Positions 1-9,140 of a stretch of DNA of 22,996 nt are shown piece after piece (position 1 is the first letter of the stretch; each line of letters starts with the position of its first letter). The stretch is taken from the IMG/VR virus record IMGVR_UViG_3300035698_020628, positions 1 through 22,996 of that record, one strand, 5' to 3'. The stretch comes from a virus. The translations under genes were made by a program, and so were the position numbers. The notes beneath the pieces are model-generated. The model made no database searches. It was not told the origin of the DNA and saw only the letters and a program-made list of their open reading frames with translations.

Positions 1-60
1 TTATCCAACATATTTATTTAAATGTGATAACAAAATTACTTTTATAAAAAAGTAAGAATT

Positions 61-3000
61 ATGGGTTCAGTAAAAGGCGACAATTCATTATATTTTTCAA
101 CAGCATTAGATAATTCAGGGCTAAAAAAAGGCTCTGCAGATGCAGTTGGAATGATTCAGGGACTTGCTCAACAAATAGCAAATATTAATCCATTTGTTGC
201 GCTTGGTGTTGCTGCTGTTACTGCTTTTGCAATAATATCAAATGCAGCTTACAAAGTAGCCAAAGATTTTCAGATAGCAATGAAGGAGGTGCAGACGATT
301 TCAAAAGCTACGCAAGATGACTTTGATGGTGTTGCAAGTAGTGTTTTTGCAATGTCAAATATTACGACTGACAAACCTGTCGCATTAGCAAAGGCTTATT
401 ATCAAATTGTTTCGGCTGGGTATGATGGTGCTAAAGGATTAAATCTATTAGAAGTTTCTGCAAAAGCAGCAGTAGGAGGGATAACAGATACTGAAACTGC
501 AGCAGATGGTTTGACTACCGTATTAAACGCATTTAAAATTAAAGCAGAAGAGTCCGAAGCTGTGGCAGATGTATTTTTCCAAACAGTAAAACTCGGAAAG
601 ACAACCTTCAGTGAGTTGGCTTCAAATATGTCAACAGTTGCTCCAATTGCTGCGGCTTCAAATGTATCATTCGAAGAGATATCTGCAGCGATAGCAACTC
701 TAACAAAACAAGGAGTACCGACTGCTCAAGCGATGACTCAAATTCGGTCTGCTCTTATTGGAACTAATGAAGCTTTAGGAGATGGATGGTCGGAAGCAAT
801 GTCTTTGCAGGAGGCATTTCAATTGTTGTATGAAAAAGCCGATGGAAGCCAAGTCGGACTTCAAAAATTAGTGGGTAGAGTTGAAGCTGTAAGTGGTGTT
901 TTAGGTATTGCAGGAGCGAATGCTGTGATGGCCGCAGAGGATTTAGACGCAATCACAAATTCTGCCGGAGAGAGTGAAAAAGCTTTTAAAACAATGATGA
1001 CTGCTAATATCAACCAATGGGAAATCTTCGGAAATAGAACGAGGTCGACTACAGAGGGAGTTGGAAATGCGCTTTTAAGAATGAGCAACGATGTCGCTGG
1101 AGGTTTAAATTCTCTTTTAGGTTACAGCACAAGTGTAACACAGGAAACTCAAGAGCAAGTTATCCAATTCAGGCTACTTAGAAATGAACTAAATAGTTCG
1201 AACACCAGCTTCGACAGAAAGGTTGAAATACTTAAAACATTAAAGCGAACTTATCCTCAATATTTAGATTTTTTAAAAACGGATGAACTCAATAATGATA
1301 ACTTAAACGATTCATTAATTTTAGTACGAGACAGCTTAAGAGATATCAATGATGAGCATAAAAAAAGGATTGAATTGTCAGCTTTTACAGAGGACGTTGT
1401 TGAAGCACAATTCAATGTTGAGGCTCAGGAACGAACCATGGACAGGTCAATATCACAATTCCAAGAGGCGGTTCAAGAAGCAATACAAGATGCGACAAAA
1501 CAAGGTATTGATTTTAAATTTAATTTAGGAGATGACCCTGTTTTAATTCTTAAAGAAATTGAAGACAGTAAGGTTGCAATTGATTTATTTAATCTTAGTA
1601 ATTTACAGAACGGAGTTAAGTTTATAGAGCGACAAAAAGAAGAGTTGAAAAATGCAAATTTACTCTTGGAAAAAATGAACGGAAACTATGATGTTCAAAA
1701 TGTAAAACTTCATAATAATGAAAACGGATATAAAGAGATTGTTGGGCAGATTAAAAAAGTAACTGACCTTGCTGAACTCGATAAATTCAGCGCTTATACA
1801 TACAAACCGATTACAGACTCTTTAAAAGAGCGAAAAAATATAATTGAAAATATAAGTGCGATTAATAGCATTTCAAAAGACGATTATAAAGCCAACAAAG
1901 ACATTCTATCTCAATATTTAAATGATGAGAATGCAGAAATTAAAGCAGCAGCAGAAAAGCGTGAGAAGTACCTAACTTTTAAAGGTGGTGGAGCCGGAGA
2001 TACTGTTACAACTTTTGATGCGAGTCTTGATAAAAAAAAGAAAGAATATGATAATTATCAGTTAGCGATTACCAACAAAGATTTAGGATTAGCAGCAAAA
2101 TTAAAAGATGGATATAAATTAAAAGAAGATGACTTTGTTACATACTTAAGAAACCTTTATGAAGAGAAGGAAAGCTACGATGACAAAGCATCTATTTTAA
2201 ATGAATTGTCAGGAGTCGGTAGTGGCTTAGTTGATAGATCAGAAGTTTTAAAATTACCAACAGAAGTTTTGCCAATAGAGTTAAATTATGTTATAAATGA
2301 AAACTCTATTAATGCAATTCAAATTAGGATTGATAAATATAATGAAGATTTTGTAAAGGCTGGAACAGAAGCCGAAAGACAACTCATTGCAGTTAAAATT
2401 TTAGCTGAAAATGCAAAACTAAAAGAAGCCAACAAATCACTCGATGCAGAAGCAGATTTATATAAAGACCTACAACGCACAATTTCAAGTTTATCGTTTA
2501 AAGAACTTAAGACTCGGATTAGGGATAAAAAGGCTGAGTTGGCAATTAAACTTCAAGACGAGAAAAAGTATGCATCGGAAATTATAAAACTCAAAGGGGA
2601 GATTGAAGAAGCTGAAGGTGCGATTGGGGATAAGATGCAGGAAACCATCGGAGATATTACGACTATCTTAGGAGAGGCTTCCTGCTTGTTTGCTAAATTC
2701 GGAAATGAAGATATGTCACAGCTTATGGATCAATTAAGTGGTGTTGCAGAAGGAATCGGAACATTAGCCGCAGGGATTGCATCAGGTAATCCATTAGCGA
2801 TGATAGCTGGAGGACTTCAAATAGCAAATTCAGCATTGACAGTTGAGATAACTTCGAACACTGCGACTTTTGAAAAAGAGATGGATGAATTAGCTAAAAA
2901 ATTAACAAAAGTTTATCGAGATGTTGCGGATGCTATTGGAGTGGAAAAAATAGACACTCGCCTTGAAGCATTAAGAGAGGAATCAGAATTATTAGAAGCC

Positions 3001-3774
3001 AATAAAAATGCTTTAGAAGCTGAAATCAAAGCAAGAAAAACAGTTAAATTTTTAGGTGTCAGCGTTGGAAGTAAAGGAGAGGGAAGTGGAACGGATCAGG
3101 ATAAGATTGATGAATTCGAAGATTCAATAGATGAACTTACCCATAAATTAAGAAATTTACAGATTGAAATTTACGAAACTTTAACTGCGACAACCGGGGA
3201 TACAATTGCTGATAGTATCTTGGCTGGATTTAAAGAAGGTAAAACATCAATGGAGGACTTTGCTGGAGATTTTGAAGATTTAATGAGAAACGCAATTATA
3301 GAATCTTTTAAATTAAAATATCTTGAAAAAGCAACAAATGACTTCTTCACACAATTCGGTCAATTTTCAGAAAGCGACCAAACATTAACACCCGGAGAGA
3401 TAGCTAATTTAAGAGCCTCTTTTGCTGATATGATTGAGAGGTCTCAAGCGGAGATGGATGCTTTAAATTCTATTTTAGGGGATTCAGGAATTAGTGGAGG
3501 TTTATTTGGTGGTGGGTTAACTGCTGATGGTTTGACAGGGGAAATAAGAGGGAATCTAACAGAAGAGACCGGGACCGAATTAGCCGGGTTAATGAGAAGA
3601 ATTGCAGATGATGTTAGGGCTGGATTAACTAATGGGATATTAGCAGTTGAAAATTTAGAAAGCATAAAAATAAATACATCAAACACAGTAGATGAATTAA
3701 AAAATGCTGTTATTGAATTACAGAAAATTGGTGATAATACTAAACAAAGTTTAATGCATGATTTAGGAGGATAA
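61..3774 (+). CDS. Tail tape measure protein (TP901-type)
   Basis: This 1237-residue protein has the architecture of a siphovirus tape measure protein, which runs through the tail tube, sets its length and is ejected during infection. Residues about 75-300 match the TP901-family core (for example QTISKATQDDFDG, YYQIVSAGYDG and TLTKQGVPTAQAMTQIRSAL). A hydrophobic stretch lies at about 41-62 and a second glycine/alanine-rich one at about 895-926, as is typical. The rest is charged, helical and coiled-coil-like. By the usual rule of about 1.5 angstrom per residue, the tail would be near 185 nm (inference). No lysozyme or peptidase domain is evident. The stop overlaps the next start (TAATG), and the distal tail and hub genes that follow support the call. 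The first 60 bases hold no complete gene. Confidence 0.95.
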   Translation: MGSVKGDNSLYFSTALDNSGLKKGSADAVGMIQGLAQQIANINPFVALGVAAVTAFAIISNAAYKVAKDFQIAMKEVQTISKATQDDFDGVASSVFAMSNITTDKPVALAKAYYQIVSAGYDGAKGLNLLEVSAKAAVGGITDTETAADGLTTVLNAFKIKAEESEAVADVFFQTVKLGKTTFSELASNMSTVAPIAAASNVSFEEISAAIATLTKQGVPTAQAMTQIRSALIGTNEALGDGWSEAMSLQEAFQLLYEKADGSQVGLQKLVGRVEAVSGVLGIAGANAVMAAEDLDAITNSAGESEKAFKTMMTANINQWEIFGNRTRSTTEGVGNALLRMSNDVAGGLNSLLGYSTSVTQETQEQVIQFRLLRNELNSSNTSFDRKVEILKTLKRTYPQYLDFLKTDELNNDNLNDSLILVRDSLRDINDEHKKRIELSAFTEDVVEAQFNVEAQERTMDRSISQFQEAVQEAIQDATKQGIDFKFNLGDDPVLILKEIEDSKVAIDLFNLSNLQNGVKFIERQKEELKNANLLLEKMNGNYDVQNVKLHNNENGYKEIVGQIKKVTDLAELDKFSAYTYKPITDSLKERKNIIENISAINSISKDDYKANKDILSQYLNDENAEIKAAAEKREKYLTFKGGGAGDTVTTFDASLDKKKKEYDNYQLAITNKDLGLAAKLKDGYKLKEDDFVTYLRNLYEEKESYDDKASILNELSGVGSGLVDRSEVLKLPTEVLPIELNYVINENSINAIQIRIDKYNEDFVKAGTEAERQLIAVKILAENAKLKEANKSLDAEADLYKDLQRTISSLSFKELKTRIRDKKAELAIKLQDEKKYASEIIKLKGEIEEAEGAIGDKMQETIGDITTILGEASCLFAKFGNEDMSQLMDQLSGVAEGIGTLAAGIASGNPLAMIAGGLQIANSALTVEITSNTATFEKEMDELAKKLTKVYRDVADAIGVEKIDTRLEALREESELLEANKNALEAEIKARKTVKFLGVSVGSKGEGSGTDQDKIDEFEDSIDELTHKLRNLQIEIYETLTATTGDTIADSILAGFKEGKTSMEDFAGDFEDLMRNAIIESFKLKYLEKATNDFFTQFGQFSESDQTLTPGEIANLRASFADMIERSQAEMDALNSILGDSGISGGLFGGGLTADGLTGEIRGNLTEETGTELAGLMRRIADDVRAGLTNGILAVENLESIKINTSNTVDELKNAVIELQKIGDNTKQSLMHDLGG

Positions 3775-4982
3775 TGTATAAAATAAATAACATATTATTA
3801 AGTAATTACGGTATCATTCCCGGCTTAGTGTCAAAGGAAGGAATATCTGTTAAAGGCATCTTTGATTTACCTGAAAGGATAGGAATTACTCACAAGGATT
3901 GGGGAGACGAAGATGGAGTTGAACCTTACGTTGATGCGGATGAAATATTCCTTGGTGGTAGAGTAATATTTTTTAATGGAGTCTTAAGAGGGGATATTGC
4001 AACGACTGAGGGCTTGTTAGCTAATTTTAAGGCTGCAATTGCATTATTCAAAGACATAGTTCCATTTGAAACTCCTTATGGGACATCTTGCGTTTATATT
4101 AAAAGTATAAAGCCGAAATTTTATGATGATGTTACTACATTTTTAATGGAATGTTATGAGCCGGATATTACAAACTCATGTGGCTCTGCCACGGTTGGAA
4201 CGATTTATTATTCTGCAGTTTATTCTGAAGATGGTATAAAAAATAATTGTAATACAGGTTACACAGGAAGTACAGTCACTTTATCTTCTACACTCGGACA
4301 ATTCACATCAACTTTAAGCCAAGAAGCAGCCGACCAACTTGCCATTATTTGGGTAAGAGAAAATAAACAGCTCTATGCAAACATAAACGGAACTTGTACT
4401 GTAAATCCAACGACTTATTACAACGTTAAAATAACAAATACCTTAACTCGAGATGACTGCGGAGGTGGTGCAGTAGGTTCTGTTGTTTCTTTCACAGTAG
4501 ATGCTTTCACTTACAGCTCTTTAATTAGCCAAGTAGATGCAGATGCTCAAGCACAGGCCTATTTAGATTCTATTTTAACTCAAGCTTATGCAAATGAAAA
4601 TGGGAGTTGCACATTACTTCCTTATTTTAAATTACTCGAGACAGATTATGAGCAAACTTCATTTTTATGGGGTGCATGGAAGACTCATCAGTATTTTGAA
4701 ATCGGAGAAGTTATTATTGCTGGTACAACGTATAATATGATGATTTACGGAATACAATATTCTTACACATCTCTTATTACAGATACACCTCAAAGCATCG
4801 CAGATTGGTTTGTACTTTGGTTAAATGTAAGAGATTATATTGGATGGAATGATATGTTTCAATTTCCATGGTTGACTGCATTATCAGAACCTGAAGCTTC
4901 AAGACCTGCAGGAACTTATAATCAAATATTATTAAAAATACAACAACCGGATATTGCGACTGTTTGGGTTGTGGTACCTTAA
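3774..4982 (+). CDS. Distal-tail-like protein with two DUF5977 repeats
   Basis: This 402-residue protein lies directly after the tape measure gene, where distal tail (Dit) proteins are encoded. Residues 1-132 resemble a Dit N-terminal beta domain and share the opening pattern I-x-x-I-(x)n-YGI with the next gene. Residues about 145-209 and 215-280 are two tandem DUF5977-type repeats: each starts YY, has a Cys in NNC or DDC, then a T/V-rich strand, an SQ-x-x-AD helix, and ends in AN-x-NG-(T/S)-C. Each copy has one Cys pair, possibly a disulfide. The C-terminus (about 285-402) is aromatic-rich and unassigned. DUF5977 is known mostly from Bacteroidetes surface and phage proteins; here it may decorate the tail tip or bind host glycans (inference). 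The start overlaps the upstream stop (TAATG). Confidence 0.7.
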   Translation: MYKINNILLSNYGIIPGLVSKEGISVKGIFDLPERIGITHKDWGDEDGVEPYVDADEIFLGGRVIFFNGVLRGDIATTEGLLANFKAAIALFKDIVPFETPYGTSCVYIKSIKPKFYDDVTTFLMECYEPDITNSCGSATVGTIYYSAVYSEDGIKNNCNTGYTGSTVTLSSTLGQFTSTLSQEAADQLAIIWVRENKQLYANINGTCTVNPTTYYNVKITNTLTRDDCGGGAVGSVVSFTVDAFTYSSLISQVDADAQAQAYLDSILTQAYANENGSCTLLPYFKLLETDYEQTSFLWGAWKTHQYFEIGEVIIAGTTYNMMIYGIQYSYTSLITDTPQSIADWFVLWLNVRDYIGWNDMFQFPWLTALSEPEASRPAGTYNQILLKIQQPDIATVWVVVP

Positions 4983-4993
4983 AATAAAAAAAT

Positions 4994-5362
4994 ATGAATT
5001 ACTCTATTGATAGCATACCTTTTAAAGACTATGGGATTTATATTTCTAATCATCTCGGTCAAGCCGACTTATTAGATCCGAAGAGTCAATTTTTTACTTT
5101 ATATGGTGCGCAAGGGTATGAAATAACTAAAAGAAAGGGCAACACGCTCTCTTTAATGGCTTATCTTATTGCTGGGGATATAACAGACTTCATTGCAAAA
5201 GTTGAAGCCTTAAAAGTAATATTTACAAACCCTGGTATTCGAGTTGTTCAAATGAATAATACACCTATCAATTGCTTTTGTAAAGATGGTTTTAAAATAG
5301 ATAAAGTTAGAATAGGAAGTGAGTCCTTTGGAAGATTTCAAATTAAACTACAGATAGTATAA
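4994..5362 (+). CDS. Second distal-tail-like protein
   Basis: This 122-residue protein looks like a minimal Dit or tail-completion domain. Its N-terminus (Y-S-I-D-S-I-P-F-K-D-YGI) parallels that of the preceding gene (Y-K-I-N-N-I-L-L-S-N-YGI), and both have a helix ending in an ALKVIF/ALFKDI pattern followed by a loop with PG or TP. It probably forms a ring between the tail tube and the hub encoded next. An 11-base A-rich gap separates it from the previous gene, and its TAA overlaps the next ATG (TAATG), which suggests coupled translation. The call rests on position and pattern; the exact role (Dit or accessory ring) is uncertain. Confidence 0.6.
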   Translation: MNYSIDSIPFKDYGIYISNHLGQADLLDPKSQFFTLYGAQGYEITKRKGNTLSLMAYLIAGDITDFIAKVEALKVIFTNPGIRVVQMNNTPINCFCKDGFKIDKVRIGSESFGRFQIKLQIV

Positions 5363-8300
5363 TGGCTAATTTAATAATTAAGAGAAGCGCAGCAACAATT
5401 GCAACGGTTGAGATAGACGAAAAGACAATTCTTACTCGTAAAATAATGAATGCTGACAAAATAACATCTGAATTTATATTGGATGCAGTTATACCAATTG
5501 AAATCGGTGATTATATCGTATTTAACTCAAAAAATTATTATTTAAATAAACAACCCAGCATTGAAAAGTTGGATGATAACACTAACAAATATAATATAAC
5601 TTTTGAAGGAGAATTATACAACCTCTACACGAAACTATTGATTAGTTCAGATGGTTTAAATGACTTTTATTATACCGGGAACGCAGCAGATATGTTATCG
5701 TTGATAGTCAGTAATATGAATGAAATATCTGCAGGATGGTCTGTTGGAACTGTTGATGATAGTGTGACTAAAAATATTAATTTCAGAAATGAATCATGCC
5801 GGACAGCTTTAACTAAAATATCTCAAGAATTTTTATTTGAATTTGAAGTAAATAATAAAACGATTAATTTTCAAAAAACAATCGGAACATCGACTGCTTT
5901 TACTTTCGAATATGGAAAAGATAAAGGCCTTTATTCAATAGAGCGAAGACAGATTCAGAACGATTTAGTTTACACGAAAGTTTATGGTTTTGGTGGAACT
6001 GAAAACATACCATATTCTTACAGAGAAAGACAGAAGCGTCTTGTATTTGAAGAGCGTTTTTTAGAAAAGAACACGAGTATATTTGGAATTCGAGAAGGGC
6101 AATATACAAACGAAGATATTTACCCTCAAAGAACGGCTGCGATTACTTCTGTTAATATGCTTTTTGATGGCGAGGATTACAATGCAAATGAAAGTTATGT
6201 TGGAGACAGCACATTGGATTTTGTTATTAGCGACTATTTATTAGAGGGTATCCCAGCTAAGATAGTTTTTAAATCAGGAGATTTAACAGGTCGAGAATTT
6301 GAGATTTGGAAGTATGATTCAATTAACAAAAGGATGTATTTTAATGCCACAGGAGATTCAGATGGATATAATGCACCAAATACAAAGTCAAAGGCAAAAG
6401 TAGGTGATGAATATACGTTGGTTAATATCTCAATGCCTCCTCCTTATGTTATAGCTGCAGAATTAAAGTTAAAAGAAGCAACGCAGGTTTTTATTGATGA
6501 TAACTCAATTCCTAAGTCAATTTATTATATTAAAATAGATTCAAAATATGCAAAATCAAATGCGATAACACTTGATGCCGGAGATCTCGTAAATATTAAA
6601 GATGTTCAACTTGGAGTTGATAGGAAAATTAGACTTTCACAAGTATCATTTCCATTAGTTAATGTAAACGAAATTACAGCCATTGTTGCAGATTTTATTC
6701 CATATTCATTGCAAGAGGTTGTAACTAAGACAAGCGTTTTTACTTCAAAAGCGATTCAAGATATTTATAAAATTTTTAATGATAAAAGCACTACCGTAAA
6801 CAAAACAGAAATATTTATCGACAACGATTATGTCAATGAATACCCGGAACCAAACACTGTCGTGATTAATGGTCGGAAGTTTTATTTTGTTAAAGGATAT
6901 ACAAATCTTCAATTCCTCGATACTTTAGAAGCTGGAGATTATATTATGGGGAATTATTGGGATAGTAAAACCTATGTAATACGATGGAAATTTCTCGGTG
7001 GTCAGAAATCAATTTCTAATAATTGGGTACGAGTTGAGACATTAAACACAGTCCTTCCTGCAGATTGGGTACGGCCAACAGTTATAAATTACAACCCTGA
7101 TATTGTAACTGAAGCTTTACGGATAAGAGCCATGACAATGGCAACAACGGATGACGATATTGATAATGATTTTGTACTCACTGACGATGTTACGGACCCG
7201 GCTGATTTAACGCATATTATTTCTGTAGATAGAACCGGGTTATATAATAGAATCCCTCTTTCAATAGTTGGAACTTCAAAATTTATAAATGATGGAGAGG
7301 ATGGAATTAATCCTTACATCACAGCTTCAGAACTTGCAAATCATGTGGATAATGACTTGCACATAACTGCAATAGAAAGATTAAAAGTTGGATATATTAC
7401 CATTACTCAACCTGTCGATCTTGACGCTATCGAAACTCGAGTTAATGAATTAGATGCTTCTGTAATTCTAAAAGGAGAATGGGATGCATCTGTTGGAACG
7501 TTCCCTGGACTTGGAACTGCTCAAGCAGGGCATTCTTGGATTGTAACTACTGCAGGGACAATCGATGGTGTATTTTTCGATGTAGACGACAGGATTGTTT
7601 GTATTTTAGACAATGGTTCAACTTCCGTTTATGCTGCAAATTGGCATTTATTAGATTATTCAGATAGAGTATCTTCTCTAATTGATTTAACAGATGTTAG
7701 CCTTGCTAATGTAACTTTAAATCACGTTTTAGTTGGTAATGGAACTACTTATGCATCAAGACAATTATTGGTTTCAGATATTTCAAACTTCCCATCTCTT
7801 TTTGATGGGGTTTATTCAAGTTTAACCGGGATACCAACTTCTTTTAATCCTTCTACACATTATCATACTTTCGCATCGATAACTTCCAAGCCGACTACAT
7901 TATCAGGGTATGGTATTACAGATGCAGAGGGCAGTTTAGGAAACCCGGCAGCAAACGGATATATTTTATCTTCCACAACTTTAGGAGTGAGAAGTTGGAT
8001 TCCAAATACCAGCGCAAATTATTATGCGACATCTTTTGGATGGGACACTGGAACAGGAGTTTTAACGCTTAACAGAAGTGGGTTAACTGCAATTACTATC
8101 GACTTAGATGGTCGTTATGCTACATCATCCGGAGTTACAGCAGTTAATAGTGGAAATGGAGTTAATTCATCAGGTGGTACAACCCCAACAGTAAGTTTAA
8201 CTACTTTATCAGCGAATTGGGAGGGTGGTTCTGTTTACACTATAAGAGCCAATAACTTTCTACTTGGGTCAGACGAGAGGTTAAAAGAAAATATGAAAAC

Positions 8301-8538
8301 ATACATACCTCCAAATTCGAATCATAGATTTATAGAATTTGAATATAAGTCTAATCCCGGTAAGAAAAGGTATGGTGTTGTTGCTCAAGAATTACAAAAA
8401 ACAAATCCTGAATTAGTCAGTGTTGATGATAAAGGATTTTTACAAGTTGCCTATATTGATTTATTAATTCAAGAAGCGGCATCTCTAAATATGAGAGTTA
8501 AAAAATTAGAAAATGAAATTAAAGAACTAAAAAAATAA
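5362..8538 (+). CDS. Tail hub/fibre protein with C-terminal S74 peptidase chaperone
   Basis: This 1058-residue tail-tip protein is read as a hub fused to a fibre. Residues about 1-470 are beta-rich and resemble the phage hub (gp27/Tal-like) fold, as expected directly after the distal tail genes. Residues about 700-775 form a module seen in many phage fibres (KGEWDASVGTFPG ... AGHSWIV ... DDRIVCILDNGST). Residues about 775-965 are fibre-like, with an HYH motif at 833-835 and SKPTTLSGYGITDA. The end is an intramolecular chaperone of the S74/endosialidase type: S970-DERLK with Ser970 and Lys975 as the expected self-cleavage dyad, then a terminal coiled coil (residues 1041-1058). The chaperone should trimerise the fibre and then cleave itself off before Asp971. 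It starts on the upstream stop (TAATG). The domain ends are certain; the middle of the hub region is not assigned. Confidence 0.85.
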   Translation: MANLIIKRSAATIATVEIDEKTILTRKIMNADKITSEFILDAVIPIEIGDYIVFNSKNYYLNKQPSIEKLDDNTNKYNITFEGELYNLYTKLLISSDGLNDFYYTGNAADMLSLIVSNMNEISAGWSVGTVDDSVTKNINFRNESCRTALTKISQEFLFEFEVNNKTINFQKTIGTSTAFTFEYGKDKGLYSIERRQIQNDLVYTKVYGFGGTENIPYSYRERQKRLVFEERFLEKNTSIFGIREGQYTNEDIYPQRTAAITSVNMLFDGEDYNANESYVGDSTLDFVISDYLLEGIPAKIVFKSGDLTGREFEIWKYDSINKRMYFNATGDSDGYNAPNTKSKAKVGDEYTLVNISMPPPYVIAAELKLKEATQVFIDDNSIPKSIYYIKIDSKYAKSNAITLDAGDLVNIKDVQLGVDRKIRLSQVSFPLVNVNEITAIVADFIPYSLQEVVTKTSVFTSKAIQDIYKIFNDKSTTVNKTEIFIDNDYVNEYPEPNTVVINGRKFYFVKGYTNLQFLDTLEAGDYIMGNYWDSKTYVIRWKFLGGQKSISNNWVRVETLNTVLPADWVRPTVINYNPDIVTEALRIRAMTMATTDDDIDNDFVLTDDVTDPADLTHIISVDRTGLYNRIPLSIVGTSKFINDGEDGINPYITASELANHVDNDLHITAIERLKVGYITITQPVDLDAIETRVNELDASVILKGEWDASVGTFPGLGTAQAGHSWIVTTAGTIDGVFFDVDDRIVCILDNGSTSVYAANWHLLDYSDRVSSLIDLTDVSLANVTLNHVLVGNGTTYASRQLLVSDISNFPSLFDGVYSSLTGIPTSFNPSTHYHTFASITSKPTTLSGYGITDAEGSLGNPAANGYILSSTTLGVRSWIPNTSANYYATSFGWDTGTGVLTLNRSGLTAITIDLDGRYATSSGVTAVNSGNGVNSSGGTTPTVSLTTLSANWEGGSVYTIRANNFLLGSDERLKENMKTYIPPNSNHRFIEFEYKSNPGKKRYGVVAQELQKTNPELVSVDDKGFLQVAYIDLLIQEAASLNMRVKKLENEIKELKK

Positions 8539-8540
8539 TA

Positions 8541-9122
8541 ATGGCAGTTCCTAATACAAATACATTTACATTAAAAGATGTGCAGACCGAATTAGGAGGG
8601 GTTAATGATGATTTAATTGAGTGTTTTGCAAATGCGGATCCTGTTCAATTTGATATAAATTATTCAGGCTCAAAAAACTCTTTGTATAATTTTAGAAATT
8701 ACGGAAATGTTTGTGTAAGACCTACAGGATTAATTCAAACTAATTTATTTTATCAATATAATTTAGATGGTGGAAGTTGGGTGAGTATTTACAATGTGAG
8801 TTTAGCATATTCGAAATCATCATGGGATGATGCTGTTATTGCACTTCAGACTCATTCAATTAATATATCTTCATGGGCAATGGAATCTGTAAGTGGAAGT
8901 ATAGGAGACACTGCTTATGATGGATTAGGAACAGACTGCACAAAAACTCCTGATGGTTTTTATTGGATTAATCAAAATTTAGCAGCAGGAACAGTTACAA
9001 TAATGACTATTTCAGGTGGAATTATAACAGCAATTGAGCCTTATGCATACACAGCTCCTGATACAGAAGCACCAACAGTGCCACAGAATGTTTGGATAGA
9101 TGGGGATTACTTCCCTGCTTAA
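8541..9122 (+). CDS. Tail adhesin-type protein, ends at start of an FN3 domain
   Basis: This 193-residue protein opens with a module (VPNTNTFTLKDVQTELGG ... YSGSKNSLYNFRNYG) that recurs at the N-terminus of Bacteroidetes phage tail proteins and probably anchors them to the tail. A beta-rich region follows at about 55-170. The last residues (DTEAPTVPQNVWIDGD) look like the first strand of a fibronectin type III domain, but a TAA stop comes before the rest. The next gene, in the same frame 18 bases downstream, begins with what looks like the remainder of that domain. The start is two bases after the hub stop. A role in host-surface binding is inferred from position. This could be an intact short protein or the front half of a split ancestral adhesin. 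Confidence 0.7.
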   Translation: MAVPNTNTFTLKDVQTELGGVNDDLIECFANADPVQFDINYSGSKNSLYNFRNYGNVCVRPTGLIQTNLFYQYNLDGGSWVSIYNVSLAYSKSSWDDAVIALQTHSINISSWAMESVSGSIGDTAYDGLGTDCTKTPDGFYWINQNLAAGTVTIMTISGGIITAIEPYAYTAPDTEAPTVPQNVWIDGDYFPA

Positions 9123-9140
9123 TTTAAAAAAAATAAATAT

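Noticed and set aside
36-55. TTACTTTT/AAAAGTAA hairpin before the tape measure start
   Set aside because: Made of A-T pairs almost only, with a four-base loop and no T-tract; expected by chance in such AT-rich DNA.
764-1088. Minus-strand open frames opposite the tape measure gene
   Set aside because: They lie wholly opposite a strongly coding + gene, have no start context and give low-complexity peptides; they are shadows.
3444-3686. Minus-strand 80-residue open frame opposite the tape measure C-terminus
   Set aside because: Shadow of the + reading frame; proline/serine-rich translation without motif or promoter.
7479-7667. Alternative-frame open reading frame inside the hub/fibre gene
   Set aside because: Tryptophan- and cysteine-rich translation typical of an out-of-frame shadow; the main frame is clearly coding here.
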